Below, piece after piece: positions 9,342 to 16,222 of a DNA stretch of 38,959 bases. Location of the stretch: assembly GCA_021323555.1 (NCBI GenBank), contig JAJONP010000023.1, forward strand, positions 1 through 38,959, given 5' to 3'. The notes under the pieces were generated by a model. The model did no database searches. It was not told the DNA's origin and worked only from the letters and a program-made list of their open reading frames with translations. Source of the stretch: Gammaproteobacteria bacterium. Lineage in GTDB: Bacteria; Pseudomonadota; Gammaproteobacteria; DSM-16500. Numbering within the stretch: position 1 is the first letter of the stretch; every line of letters starts with the position of its first letter. The position numbers were made by a program, and so were the translations under genes.

Positions 9342-9947
9342 TCATGCTGCATAATGTAATATATTTGCGGCTTTAGAGCTCTCGGTTCTATCACGTATTG
9401 CTAGGCCGCCTTCAAAAGGTATCTGTTTCCATATATCCGAGCTCATATTTAAAATTAAACGAGAACCCCCTAAAGCCAACTGCAAAAATTTAGGTCTTTT
9501 CAGAATAGGATAATGATCACCTTGTCTAAGCCAATCAGCCTTTGAGTGTTCGGAAAAACGTGAGGCATAGTAATATCTATCATTTGGAACGCACGCATTA
9601 TCAGGGGCATGAGCAAACAAGAGGTTCCATGCAATATACCATCTTCTACAATCTACAGCAGGGTCTGTCTTCGCTTGTTGAATGAATTCTCTTTCTAAAC
9701 CATGCTTAATAACAAGCTGAGATTCCCAATAACAGGGTGCCTGCTTATTATTAATTTGATTAATTTGGTTATTAATTTCCTTGGAAGTTAAAGAAAACCG
9801 TATGGCTTCTTCAGGAAATAGGCATACAAAAACTATTCCTAAAGGGTCTTTCATCCCAAGGAATGGAAAAGAAAATAAATTTTTTTTAGGTGAGGCTTTA
9901 ACAAGATCCTCTGTACTCTGTCGAGCTATCGTCATATTTTTCCTCAT
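9342..9947 (-). CDS. F-box-like domain protein, N-terminal part of a split F-box/ankyrin gene
   Basis: The 201-residue product has an F-box-like segment at about residues 33-80 (DPLGIVFVCLFPEEAIRFSL, then TSKEINNQIN and YWESQL). This matches the pattern of a short helix, 'LxxLSLTSK', then a Trp near the end. Ankyrin-like sequence begins after about residue 145 and is cut by TGA in the middle of an ankyrin helix. The frame continues uninterrupted downstream. F-box plus ankyrin is the architecture of L. pneumophila AnkB, a Dot/Icm effector that recruits host ubiquitin ligase. Two starts are possible; the ATG at 9935 has the better ribosome site (GAGGAAAA). The F-box call is by eye and moderate. 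Confidence 0.6.
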   Translation of the reverse strand: MRKNMTIARQSTEDLVKASPKKNLFSFPFLGMKDPLGIVFVCLFPEEAIRFSLTSKEINNQINQINNKQAPCYWESQLVIKHGLEREFIQQAKTDPAVDCRRWYIAWNLLFAHAPDNACVPNDRYYYASRFSEHSKADWLRQGDHYPILKRPKFLQLALGGSRLILNMSSDIWKQIPFEGGLAIRDRTESSKAANILHYAA

Positions 9948-10136
9948 CTACTGAAAATATATTTTTTATCTGAAAGATAGGATTTTTAAAAGGTAAAGGA
10001 TATAATTTTGTACATTACTTTACAAAGAAATTCAAAAAATTGCTATTTTAATATAACTGATTGTTTAATAATGGGAATTTTTTATTCTTGTGAATATCCC
10101 AATTATCTTCTGTTGAAACCGACTAATAAGTGCCAT

Positions 10137-10181
10137 TTATCCGTGTAATTTTGAAGGACGACCTCAAAATTACACGGATAA
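10137..10181. repeat. 18-bp perfect inverted repeat (hairpin)
   Basis: TTATCCGTGTAATTTTGA (10137-10154) is exactly complementary to 10164-10181, with the 9-base loop AGGACGACC. It lies in the 259-base gap between two minus-strand genes, downstream of the phosphatase operon. No T-run follows on either strand, so a plain intrinsic terminator is not certain. It could be a terminator, an mRNA-end stabiliser or a small mobile repeat. The remainder of 9948-10206 is AT-rich and shows no gene. Confidence 0.6.
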
Positions 10182-10206
10182 TTAAATATTAAACGAACAT
10201 TCTCAA

Positions 10207-10830
10207 TTATTCTGAAAATTGCTTCATTTCATTAATTATTTTTTGTGCCAAAATAAATTTTTTTCGCTGGATGAGTACCTGCTTTCTCGCATTTTTCAGA
10301 AAAAGAATGGCCTCAGGCAGGGTATATTTTTGTTGAGTTGCAGGATTATCAACAAACATTGTTAAATAAACAGCGCATAACATAGCGCTTCTGGATCGAC
10401 CTGCTTTGCAATGGATATAAACTGATTCGCCTGCATCAATCGTTTTTTTCATTTGTAAAATCGCAGTGATTACTTTTTTATGATCGACATCAGCAGAAAA
10501 ATCTCGCATTTCAACCAAGAGGTGTTTAATGTTTTTTGCTTTCCAATCAAGGGGCGAAACCATGGTAATACCAAGAAACCCTTTGCTGGCTAATTCATCA
10601 GGTTCTACAACGCTGACGATTAATCCGAGAGGCTTGTCAGGATTTGTGTGTTTTATATTTTGTATAATGTCATCCGATGTATTACTGAAAAATTTCCCTG
10701 CGAAGGTGGATGCTGTTGGAATCACACCAAGAAAAAGCCCAGGTAGAATTTGATTATGCTTGTCCCAGTCTGTTTTTTGTCTTACAAGGTTAAACCATAA
10801 GGAACAGGTGCGTATAATTGAGCGTAGCAT
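10207..10830 (-). CDS. Dual-specificity phosphatase, PTPMT1-like
   Basis: The product (207 residues from the chosen start) carries the cysteine-phosphatase signature YIHCKAGRSRSAM, with catalytic C141 and Arg147. It has the N-terminal ILPGLFLGVIPT strand and a general-acid region around MRDFSAD. The C-terminal pattern AxxFLKNARKQVLIQ resembles eukaryotic PTPMT1 (mitochondrial phosphatidylglycerophosphate phosphatase) and related bacterial proteins. It could act on phosphoinositides, phosphatidylglycerophosphate or phosphoproteins; which one is not known. The ATG at 10830 sits one base after the cinA stop with GGAA upstream; an ATG at 10842 is the alternative. A longer frame from 11022 overlaps cinA and is rejected. 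Last gene of an avidin-like/cinA/phosphatase operon. Confidence 0.8.
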   Translation of the reverse strand: MLRSIIRTCSLWFNLVRQKTDWDKHNQILPGLFLGVIPTASTFAGKFFSNTSDDIIQNIKHTNPDKPLGLIVSVVEPDELASKGFLGITMVSPLDWKAKNIKHLLVEMRDFSADVDHKKVITAILQMKKTIDAGESVYIHCKAGRSRSAMLCAVYLTMFVDNPATQQKYTLPEAILFLKNARKQVLIQRKKFILAQKIINEMKQFSE

Positions 10831-10831
10831 A

Positions 10832-11608
10832 TCATTTTCCATGAGTGATGACATAAGGTGTAATTGCTTTTTCAATAAGTGGTAATAATATATTAAAATC
10901 TTCTTTGTTTTTTGAGTATAATTTGAATTCGAGATAAGGGTAAAAAAAACGATAGCCTGTGGTGCATTGAAAGGGCCCTGCAAGTTTATCAAGTTCCTCA
11001 GCAATTTGTGCTTCGCTAACACCAGAGAGTAACCATTTTTGATAATAAATCGTTTGTTGAAATTGATTGTTCTTTAAGATAGATAGCACGCTGTTATCAA
11101 ACATCGGTAAACATTCTCCAGGGGGCCCTGGAAGCATAAAAATAAATTTTTCTGCATGCTGTATCATGCACCCTGCTGCTGTGCCATTGGGGTTAGGAAT
11201 AATCATCGCGTCGTTAGGAAATAAAGCTTGTTGACGATTGCTTTCGGGGGGTGTGTGAATGCCAAAGCGATGCAACCTTTCAATAATCGATTGCCAGCTA
11301 GATTCGTCAAACACAAGAGGGCGTTGTATAGTGTGGCTGACTGCCTGGCGTGTTAAATCATCTGAGGTGGGACCAAGCCCGCCGATAGTAATCAGTGCGC
11401 GGTGGTTTTGTAATAAAAAATTCATAGCCATCTCAAGATCAGCAAGATTGTCCGCGACTGTGATATGTATGCCAGTTTGTATGCCGTTACTAAATAATCG
11501 CTGTGCAATTTCTTGAGAATTAGAATTTAAAATATCGCCGTTGCAGATTTCATCTCCTGTCGCGAGCAGTGCAATGGCATGAGAGGATAAGAGCTTTTCT
11601 CGAATCAT
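10832..11608 (-). CDS. CinA N-terminal (MoaB/Mog-like) domain protein
   Basis: The 258-residue product matches the molybdopterin-binding-like N-terminal domain of CinA. ALLATGDEICNGDILNSNS lies at about residues 14-32, ITIGGLGPTSDDLTRQAV at about 72-90, then NPNGTAAG and MLPGPPGEC. The family is linked to NMN deamidation or ADP-ribose pyrophosphatase activity, and the MoaB fold binds nucleotide-like ligands. The C-terminal PncC amidohydrolase domain of full-length CinA (about 400 residues) is absent, as in the short gammaproteobacterial forms. It starts two bases after the stop of the avidin-like gene, and its stop abuts the phosphatase start, so the three are probably cotranscribed. Confidence 0.85.
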   Translation of the reverse strand: MIREKLLSSHAIALLATGDEICNGDILNSNSQEIAQRLFSNGIQTGIHITVADNLADLEMAMNFLLQNHRALITIGGLGPTSDDLTRQAVSHTIQRPLVFDESSWQSIIERLHRFGIHTPPESNRQQALFPNDAMIIPNPNGTAAGCMIQHAEKFIFMLPGPPGECLPMFDNSVLSILKNNQFQQTIYYQKWLLSGVSEAQIAEELDKLAGPFQCTTGYRFFYPYLEFKLYSKNKEDFNILLPLIEKAITPYVITHGK

Positions 11609-11610
11609 TA

Positions 11611-12021
11611 TTAAGTTCGCGTAAACACATCATGACTAATCATTCTTGCCCCTGGTCCTTCTGTAGCTATTTCAATGGATTGGTGAGCAACAATGGCTGT
11701 TGTATCAATAATTGTTTTATTTTTTTCGATATTGCCGATGAAAGTGACAACGGAACCACACGCCGGATAATTCGTGCTAAAAGTGATGGCATTTTTTGCG
11801 ATAAAGCCTATGATAGGTCTTTTCATGCCGATGGCTTGCGGACATTCTTTTGAAGCGACAGCTGTTGTAAATGTACCAGCCAGTGTATTATCTAAATTAA
11901 ATTGTAATGTAAGCATGGAACCGCGAGTGTTTTTATAATTAATGCTATCGCTTGCAGCAAATACCATTTGACTGAGTAGTAAGCTTAAAATGGTTATAAA
12001 AACGGTGTTGTTTATTTTCAT
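11611..12021 (-). CDS. Secreted avidin-like protein
   Basis: The 136-residue product has a signal peptide (about 1-22, cleavage near VFAA-SD). The mature part of about 114 residues resembles the avidin/streptavidin barrel. RGSMLTLQF aligns with the first strand of the family (GSxMTI), then LAGTFTTAVAS with the G(E)xTGTYxTAV motif, then RPIIGFIAKN with QPTFGFTVNW, and the ending HDVFTR with INIFTR. Two cysteines (in KECPQ and PACGS) could form a disulfide. It contains no tryptophan, whereas avidins use several Trp to hold biotin, so strong biotin binding is doubtful. The ATG has an AAGGAA ribosome site. First gene of a probable operon with cinA and the phosphatase. Confidence 0.6.
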   Translation of the reverse strand: MKINNTVFITILSLLLSQMVFAASDSINYKNTRGSMLTLQFNLDNTLAGTFTTAVASKECPQAIGMKRPIIGFIAKNAITFSTNYPACGSVVTFIGNIEKNKTIIDTTAIVAHQSIEIATEGPGARMISHDVFTRT

Positions 12022-12084
12022 TTTTAATTATTCCTTATCGTTTAGAAAATTCATTATATCAAACTAAATGCCATTTGCTATTTT

Positions 12085-12948
12085 TTACAAGCGCGGGATA
12101 GATGTGTTATTCTCGGTTTGCTGTCCTATCACGCAAGCTTGAATAGCAGAAACGATATCTGTCTGCTTATCGCATCCGCAAATTTTTATACCATTTGATT
12201 TTGCCCATTTTTCAACTGTTGAAGTATTTTTTTCATTTCTCTCGCTAATGCTACCTGCATTCAGATTATCAGAACGTAATACAAGTGTTGTTTTATCAGG
12301 GTTTAACTGCAATTGATCCATTATTTTGGAATAACATTCCGCATCCAGGCAACGATGCTGGTAGGATAGAAATACAGGTATTTTATCCCACTGATCTATA
12401 CCCAGTTTTCTTGCGTGAATAGGATTAGTACCACTTAAAAAAGCTATCCGTATATTAAGGCTTTCAATAGTTTTGAGGCGATTTTTCAGGATCTCTGGAT
12501 CGCCCAGCATAGCATTCCAGGCATTATCAAATTCTTCGTCAGATGGATTGATTCCTAAAATTTTATTAATTCGAATTCTGAATTCATGTTCATCTATTTC
12601 GCCGCGTTTGAAAAGATCGTCTTCCTTGAAAACATCTTGAAGCATTAAAGGGGTTATAATGAGTTTTTTATTTTCTTTAGAAGCAACTTTCATAAACTCT
12701 GCGATACTGGCTTGATAGTCAAGTTTTAGCAATGAACCAATAGTAACAATATACGTTTCATTTACTGCATTAATCGGCTCGTTATTGGCGTAACAAAATG
12801 CAGAGGTTGCTATTCCAATAGCCGCGCCCATTTTTAACCAAGAAATAGGACGAGGTTGTCGTAGAACCCTATTAGCCTGAAAGTGAGTGTTAGGAAATGA
12901 ATTCCGTGCTGCGCTTGAAAAAAATCTCATAATACGTGATCGTGACAT
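12085..12948 (-). CDS. HAD-like protein lacking the catalytic aspartate
   Basis: The 287-residue product has a basic N-terminus, a hydrophobic segment at about residues 36-54, and a haloacid-dehalogenase-like domain. The cap region reads FKRGEIDEHEFRIRINKILG with DEEFDNAWNAMLGD. Motif II is present as IAFLSGTNPIHA, close to the YihX/GPP34 type (LSNTNxxH). In motif I the sequence is YIVTIGSLLKLD where active enzymes have a hhFDLGxV-type aspartate nucleophile, so Thr replaces Asp. It is therefore probably a pseudo-phosphatase or a binding protein. It is monocistronic and separated from its neighbours. A membrane-anchored or host-targeted role is possible but unproven. Confidence 0.6.
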   Translation of the reverse strand: MSRSRIMRFFSSAARNSFPNTHFQANRVLRQPRPISWLKMGAAIGIATSAFCYANNEPINAVNETYIVTIGSLLKLDYQASIAEFMKVASKENKKLIITPLMLQDVFKEDDLFKRGEIDEHEFRIRINKILGINPSDEEFDNAWNAMLGDPEILKNRLKTIESLNIRIAFLSGTNPIHARKLGIDQWDKIPVFLSYQHRCLDAECYSKIMDQLQLNPDKTTLVLRSDNLNAGSISERNEKNTSTVEKWAKSNGIKICGCDKQTDIVSAIQACVIGQQTENNTSIPRL

Positions 12949-13136
12949 AGTTAGGTACCTCTAAAATTAAATAAAAAATTTTTTTATTCAGTAGTAATAG
13001 CATAATTTTTCTGAATAATACTCTACATAAGAAATTCCAGTCTAATCCTTTTTGACTCTGTCTCGAAGGCAAATTATTATATATAAACTAATTTTGGTTT
13101 GACAGAATTATTAGTATTTAACATGAGATTTAATCT

Positions 13137-13754
13137 ATGCTTGCACTCTTCTTAAAAGGGTTAGTTATCGGCTTTGCCATTGCTGCACCCATTGGCCCTA
13201 TCAGTGTTCTTTGCATACAGCGTTCCTTGAGTGATGGTTTTAAGATTGGTTTCATGACAGGCATAGGTGCTGCTCTTGCAGATGGTACTTATGGCTTGAT
13301 TGCTGGGTTTGGATTAACAACAATCTCCTCCATGTTGGTCGCCCAACAATTTTGGATACGAATAATTGGCGGTTTATTTTTACTTTATCTTGGAATAAAA
13401 ACATTAATTACCTCTCCGCGTCAGCAGTCAATAAGTAAAGACGCAGAGAAATCCTCTTGGCATGCGTGTGCAACGAGTTATTTTTTAACAATTGCCAATC
13501 CGATGACTATCCTCTCTTTTATTGGTGTTTTCGCAGGATTAGGGGTAGGAAGTGCAAGCATTCATTATTTTAATGCAGTTTCTCTTGTAACAGGTATTAC
13601 ATTAGGGTCAGCTATTTGGGGATTATTATTATGTGGTAGCGTAGTGTATATTTTACGTGACCGTGTTAATCAGCCTTTTATGCGAATAATTAATTGGATT
13701 TCTGGTGGAGTTATTTTCGCGTTTGGCCTTTTTGCATTGAAGGTCGTGATATAA
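13137..13754 (+). CDS. LysE/RhtB-family amino-acid exporter
   Basis: The 205-residue protein is almost entirely hydrophobic, with about six membrane segments. It has the family signature near the N-terminus, GFAIAAPIGPISVLCIQRSL, followed by GIGAALADGTYGL and, near the middle, FLTIANPMTILSF. The family exports amino acids or derivatives from the cytoplasm; the substrate here cannot be read from sequence. A GAGA-type ribosome site precedes the ATG. The gene stands alone, divergent from the HAD-like gene across a 188-base AT-rich spacer (12949-13136) that should hold both promoters. Confidence 0.85.
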   Translation: MLALFLKGLVIGFAIAAPIGPISVLCIQRSLSDGFKIGFMTGIGAALADGTYGLIAGFGLTTISSMLVAQQFWIRIIGGLFLLYLGIKTLITSPRQQSISKDAEKSSWHACATSYFLTIANPMTILSFIGVFAGLGVGSASIHYFNAVSLVTGITLGSAIWGLLLCGSVVYILRDRVNQPFMRIINWISGGVIFAFGLFALKVVI

Positions 13755-13882
13755 GATCCTATTATCTTGCTTGTGACATTAATTAAAATGCAAATTTAAA
13801 TCCTACAAAATTTTACTCAAATTTCCTACAGACAAATCTAATCATCAGCGTAAAATTCAAAATCTTAACGTGGAGGTGCACT

Positions 13883-14101
13883 ATGGAAAATAGATTCGAT
13901 AAATTATTTTTTAAGAGTGATACGAGTTATAAGCGTGATTCAATGAGTAAAATGAATTGGAGACGTTATACGTTAGGCCTGATTTTTGGTACGGTCGCGG
14001 GGGGACTTCTTCTGGCTGGAATTTTGTTTAGTGCTGTTTTTGATTCTGTCGCCAGTGTTTTAGTTCTTGTTTTGCTTGCTGCTATAAGTGCAATGGAATG
14101 A
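13883..14101 (+). CDS. Small membrane protein of unknown function
   Basis: The 72-residue product has a charged N-terminus (1-27) and a C-terminal hydrophobic region. This region could form two short membrane segments (about 30-48 and 53-69), the first with a Gly-rich GLIFGTVAGGLLLAG pattern. A strong GTGGAGGTG ribosome site lies eight bases before the ATG, which supports real translation. It overlaps the next small frame by ATGA. No family was recognised. Confidence 0.6.
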   Translation: MENRFDKLFFKSDTSYKRDSMSKMNWRRYTLGLIFGTVAGGLLLAGILFSAVFDSVASVLVLVLLAAISAME

Positions 14102-14286
14102 CGCAGGTTGAATTTAAAGAAGATGCTTCTAGTGTCAAAAGTAGCTGGACTGAAAAAGATATAGAAGCAGTGTCGGATGTTGGTGTGCGCGTACTCCGAT
14201 CAAAGTTGGTAGCAAAAAAGCTTTTACGCTATCTGCTTCTATTTAATTCTTCATATCAATTTAGATTGATAAAATGGTTATCTTAA
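14098..14286 (+). CDS. Small hypothetical protein, coupled to the preceding gene
   Basis: The 62-residue frame begins inside the stop of the upstream small membrane protein (ATGA overlap), which is typical of translational coupling. The N-terminus is acidic and polar (EFKEDASSVKSSWTEKDIEA) and the C-terminus basic and hydrophobic (KKLLRYLLLFNSS). No family was recognised. A two-protein membrane module, possibly of toxin type, is one reading, but nothing in the sequence shows toxicity. Confidence 0.45.
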   Translation: MTQVEFKEDASSVKSSWTEKDIEAVSDVGVRVLRSKLVAKKLLRYLLLFNSSYQFRLIKWLS

Positions 14287-14375
14287 CCAGGGCAATCGCA
14301 CTGAAATTTGAGGTTTGAAGTCAATAAAAAATCAGTCTGATCTTTTTAAAGAAGCATACTATCGTTGCGAAAGGA

Positions 14376-14442
14376 GAGCTGCTTAAGGTCGTCCCCTCTC
14401 CCCTCACTGCGTTCCGGGAGAGGGGACGATCTTAAGCAGCTC
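14376..14442. repeat. 27-bp near-perfect inverted repeat
   Basis: The arm at 14376-14402 (GAGCTGCTTAAGGTCGTCCC and seven more bases) matches the complement of 14416-14442 at 26 of 27 positions. The 13-base loop is CTCACTGCGTTCC. The stem is G/C-rich compared with its surroundings. No T-run follows on the plus strand. It looks like a mobile hairpin or REP-like element as much as a terminator. Confidence 0.7.
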
Positions 14443-14462
14443 ATACCGATTATTTATTAATA

Positions 14463-14526
14463 GAAACGGGATCAGGCCTTCACAGTTATTAGTATTAGTT
14501 CAATTGTGCAAGCCTGAGCCCGTTTC
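14463..14526. repeat. Second long inverted repeat (64-bp unit)
   Basis: GAAACGGGATCAGGCCTT at the left pairs with AAGCCTGAGCCCGTTTC at the right, with about one mismatch and one bulge. Inner CACA/TGTG pairing extends the stem, around a loop rich in TATTAG. It starts 20 bases after the previous hairpin and does not resemble it in sequence. Together the two fill the 14287-14557 gap, where no gene is visible. Confidence 0.65.
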
Positions 14527-14557
14527 CGTTTTGCCGCTCTCGATTTTTAATAGAGGA

Positions 14558-14812
14558 TTATTTTAAAAAATGGAATAAAGTTTGTAGGCCACCCAGTATT
14601 GCAATATTCGCTGTGATTGCTTTAAATATAAAAGCATACATTTTCATCTCGAGGTCTTTTAGATGATCTTTAGTAGATAGTCTATCGTTAATTAAATTAC
14701 TTAATATTTCTGCAGTTACCTCAGCTTGAGTCTCTGCTATCTTAGGCCCAACACCCACTTCTTTTAATTTGTTTGCATAAGCCAGAGTGTCAAAAGCAAC
14801 GTGGGATTTCAT
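14558..14812 (-). CDS. DUF1640-like small coiled-coil membrane protein
   Basis: From the ATG at 14812 (ribosome site AGGTGGGG) the product has 84 residues. It shows the DUF1640 pattern: FDTLAYANKLKEVGV, then AETQAEVTAEIL, a short coiled coil with STKDHLKDLEMKM, and a C-terminal membrane helix (about 62-81). A frame from 14902 adds 30 residues with no good start signal and is not preferred. Such proteins are frequent in mobile or intracellular-bacterial genomes and have no settled role. It lies just outside the tRNA-flanked island. Confidence 0.65.
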   Translation of the reverse strand: MKSHVAFDTLAYANKLKEVGVGPKIAETQAEVTAEILSNLINDRLSTKDHLKDLEMKMYAFIFKAITANIAILGGLQTLFHFLK

Positions 14813-15030
14813 TTTTTCCCCACCTCTATAATTGCGTTTTTTATTTGAAAATATAGTATATTCAACAGGATTAATACTATCAGAGTGTTTTAAACATTGC
14901 ACCTTAATCTTTCCAAAAGTCCTTAAACCATCTCGGAAAGAGTTGTGTATAATGAAAATTTACTACACTCTCCAGTGTCTCATAAGCAGAAAGACAATAT
15001 AAATGTTTTAACTAGCTGATTATATTTTTT

Positions 15031-15056
15031 TTGATGGGCCGTGTTGGGATCGAACC
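15031..15056. repeat. 26-bp direct repeat, left copy (putative att site)
   Basis: The 26 bases 15031-15056 are identical to 17741-17766. Both copies are the 3' end of a tRNA-Lys from the T loop outwards. They enclose about 2.7 kb of accessory genes. The arrangement fits att sites of a tRNA-targeted integrative element. No integrase gene remains between them. Confidence 0.65.
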
Positions 15057-15076
15057 AACGACCTACTGATTAAGAG
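15035..15076 (-). tRNA. 3' half of tRNA-Lys(CTT) (fragment)
   Basis: Read on the minus strand this is the anticodon loop CTCTTAA (anticodon CTT, Lys), the 3' anticodon strand TCAGT, variable AGGTC, T arm GTTGG-TTCGATC-CCAAC (perfectly paired), acceptor strand ACGGCCC and discriminator A. Upstream of the loop there is no D arm or acceptor 5' strand; the five bases before the loop pair only partly. It is therefore a remnant, of the kind left as an attachment-site copy when an element inserts into a tRNA 3' end. CCA is not encoded. Confidence 0.75.
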
Positions 15077-15123
15077 TCTGAACGGGCATATTTAATTTCA
15101 TTTAAAATCAACACCTTACGATG

Positions 15124-15207
15124 AATTAGCTGTAACAAACCCGATCTAAATAGTTCATAATCAGGAGATATTTCATCTTATTTTGTTACAATTTTGCTAC
15201 ACTATAT
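15124..15207. repeat. 84-bp direct repeat, copy 1
   Basis: Bases 15124-15207 align without gaps to 16493-16576 at about 68 of 84 positions (81%). The best conserved parts are AATTAGCTGTAA at the left and TTTGTTACAATTT with GCTACACT at the right. Both copies are in the same orientation inside the island. The segment has no long frame and may be an integrase arm site, a recombination remnant or a shared promoter region. The rest of 15077-15321 shows no gene. Confidence 0.65.
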
Positions 15208-15321
15208 TTCAATTTTACGAATACGCTGCAAGAGACTCTTATAAGATAAATAAGCCAAAATTTGGATTCTTTTAAATAGCCTGCTATAATTTATATGTCC
15301 ATTGTTGTCATGAGGTTTCGC

Positions 15322-15732
15322 ATGAAAATTACCTTTAAAAAAAGCATTACATACAAAGTGTTAAAGCGAATCAATACGCTTTCAGGGGATGTTATTTTGC
15401 GTTCAGATGTTGCTACTATTGCTGCCCCTCGTCAAATCAGTCGTGCTTTAAAGCGTCTTGTGCAAAAAGGATACTTAGTGAAACTTGGGTATGGCGTGTA
15501 CGCTAAATTAACTCGCTCGGAAATTGCTAACACGACCTATCTTAAAGAAGGCGTACTTCCAACAATGCGTGCTGCATTAAACAGGCTCAATATTCGCTGG
15601 GACATCTCTCGTGAAGAACAGGACTATCAAGCAGGAATATCCGCACAAATTCCCGTTAATCCAGCCACAATACTCAAAGACAGATTTCGCCGACAATTGT
15701 GTTATCGTGATATGGAATTAACCCATGGATAA
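15322..15732 (+). CDS. AbiEi/DUF6088-like winged-helix regulator
   Basis: From the ATG at 15322 (ATGAGG upstream) the product has 136 residues. The N-terminal half fits the AbiEi/DUF6088 family of winged-helix antitoxin-like regulators: ITYKVLKRINTL, then RQISRALKRLVQKGYLVKLGYGVYAK. Such proteins normally repress and pair with an AbiEii-type nucleotidyltransferase toxin. Here no full toxin gene follows, only a short overlapping frame. Earlier starts at 15295 and 15310 are possible. It lies in the tRNA-bounded island. Confidence 0.65.
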   Translation: MKITFKKSITYKVLKRINTLSGDVILRSDVATIAAPRQISRALKRLVQKGYLVKLGYGVYAKLTRSEIANTTYLKEGVLPTMRAALNRLNIRWDISREEQDYQAGISAQIPVNPATILKDRFRRQLCYRDMELTHG

Positions 15733-15847
15733 GCTGCTTACCCAAGAACAATTAAAAGAACAGGTGTTGGGTTTATTGAAAAATCATTTTTTATTTTATA
15801 ATAATGAACATCCTCATCAAGAGTTAAAATGGTATGTTTTAAGCTAA
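15725..15847 (+). CDS. Short frame overlapping the regulator, possible remnant
   Basis: A 40-codon frame starts with ATG inside the last codons of the upstream gene and ends at TAA 15845-15847. The peptide begins MDKLLTQEQLKEQVLGLLKN and is not recognisable. Its position is where the toxin partner of an AbiEi-type antitoxin would start, so it may be the first codons of a deleted gene or a genuine small protein. The evidence is position and overlap only. Confidence 0.35.
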   Translation: MDKLLTQEQLKEQVLGLLKNHFLFYNNEHPHQELKWYVLS

Positions 15848-16222
15848 ATTTACCTCTAACTAGTATCCAACTTTATAGCGTCATGCTTTAAAACAATTTT
15901 TTTTACGTTGCCACAACAAGATAGCATATTTTGTGGCAATCAAAACGGTTAAATCATGGCAAAATCTGTAATAGGTGAGATAAAAATAGGATAATTCAGC
16001 GTTGTCTCACAACCATATCCTAACTGGAATCTTCTTCTTGATTATCGTCCGTATGAGGCATAATTTCTCCTGCTGCTAAAGGAGTAGTTAACTGCATATG
16101 TTTTCAACGTCAATATTATAACCATCGACTAATGTTTTTGTTCTGCTAGAGGTATTTGCTTTAAATTCTCTAGTAAGTAAGGTGAGCGCTATGTTGTGAA
16201 TATACATATATGCGTTATTTAT
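15848..16222. other. Gap inside the island with no clear gene
   Basis: These 375 bases are AT-rich and show no frame above about 30 codons that I would call a gene. On the minus strand a 25-codon frame near 16023-16100 reads MQLTTPLAAGEIMPHTDDNQ and ends EEDSS. It may be the tail of a lost gene. No repeat, tRNA or clear terminator was seen. Confidence 0.4.

Noticed and set aside
9342..9344. TGA read as selenocysteine
   Set aside because: The site is in an ankyrin helix where Arg is usual, and no selenocysteine-insertion stem is evident; a nonsense change is simpler.
10831..11022. N-terminal extension of the phosphatase
   Set aside because: It lies entirely in another frame of cinA and has no family similarity; the phosphatase domain starts near 10830.
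15031..15110. Complete tRNA-Lys
   Set aside because: No D arm or 5' acceptor strand can be found upstream of the anticodon loop, so it is only a 3' fragment.
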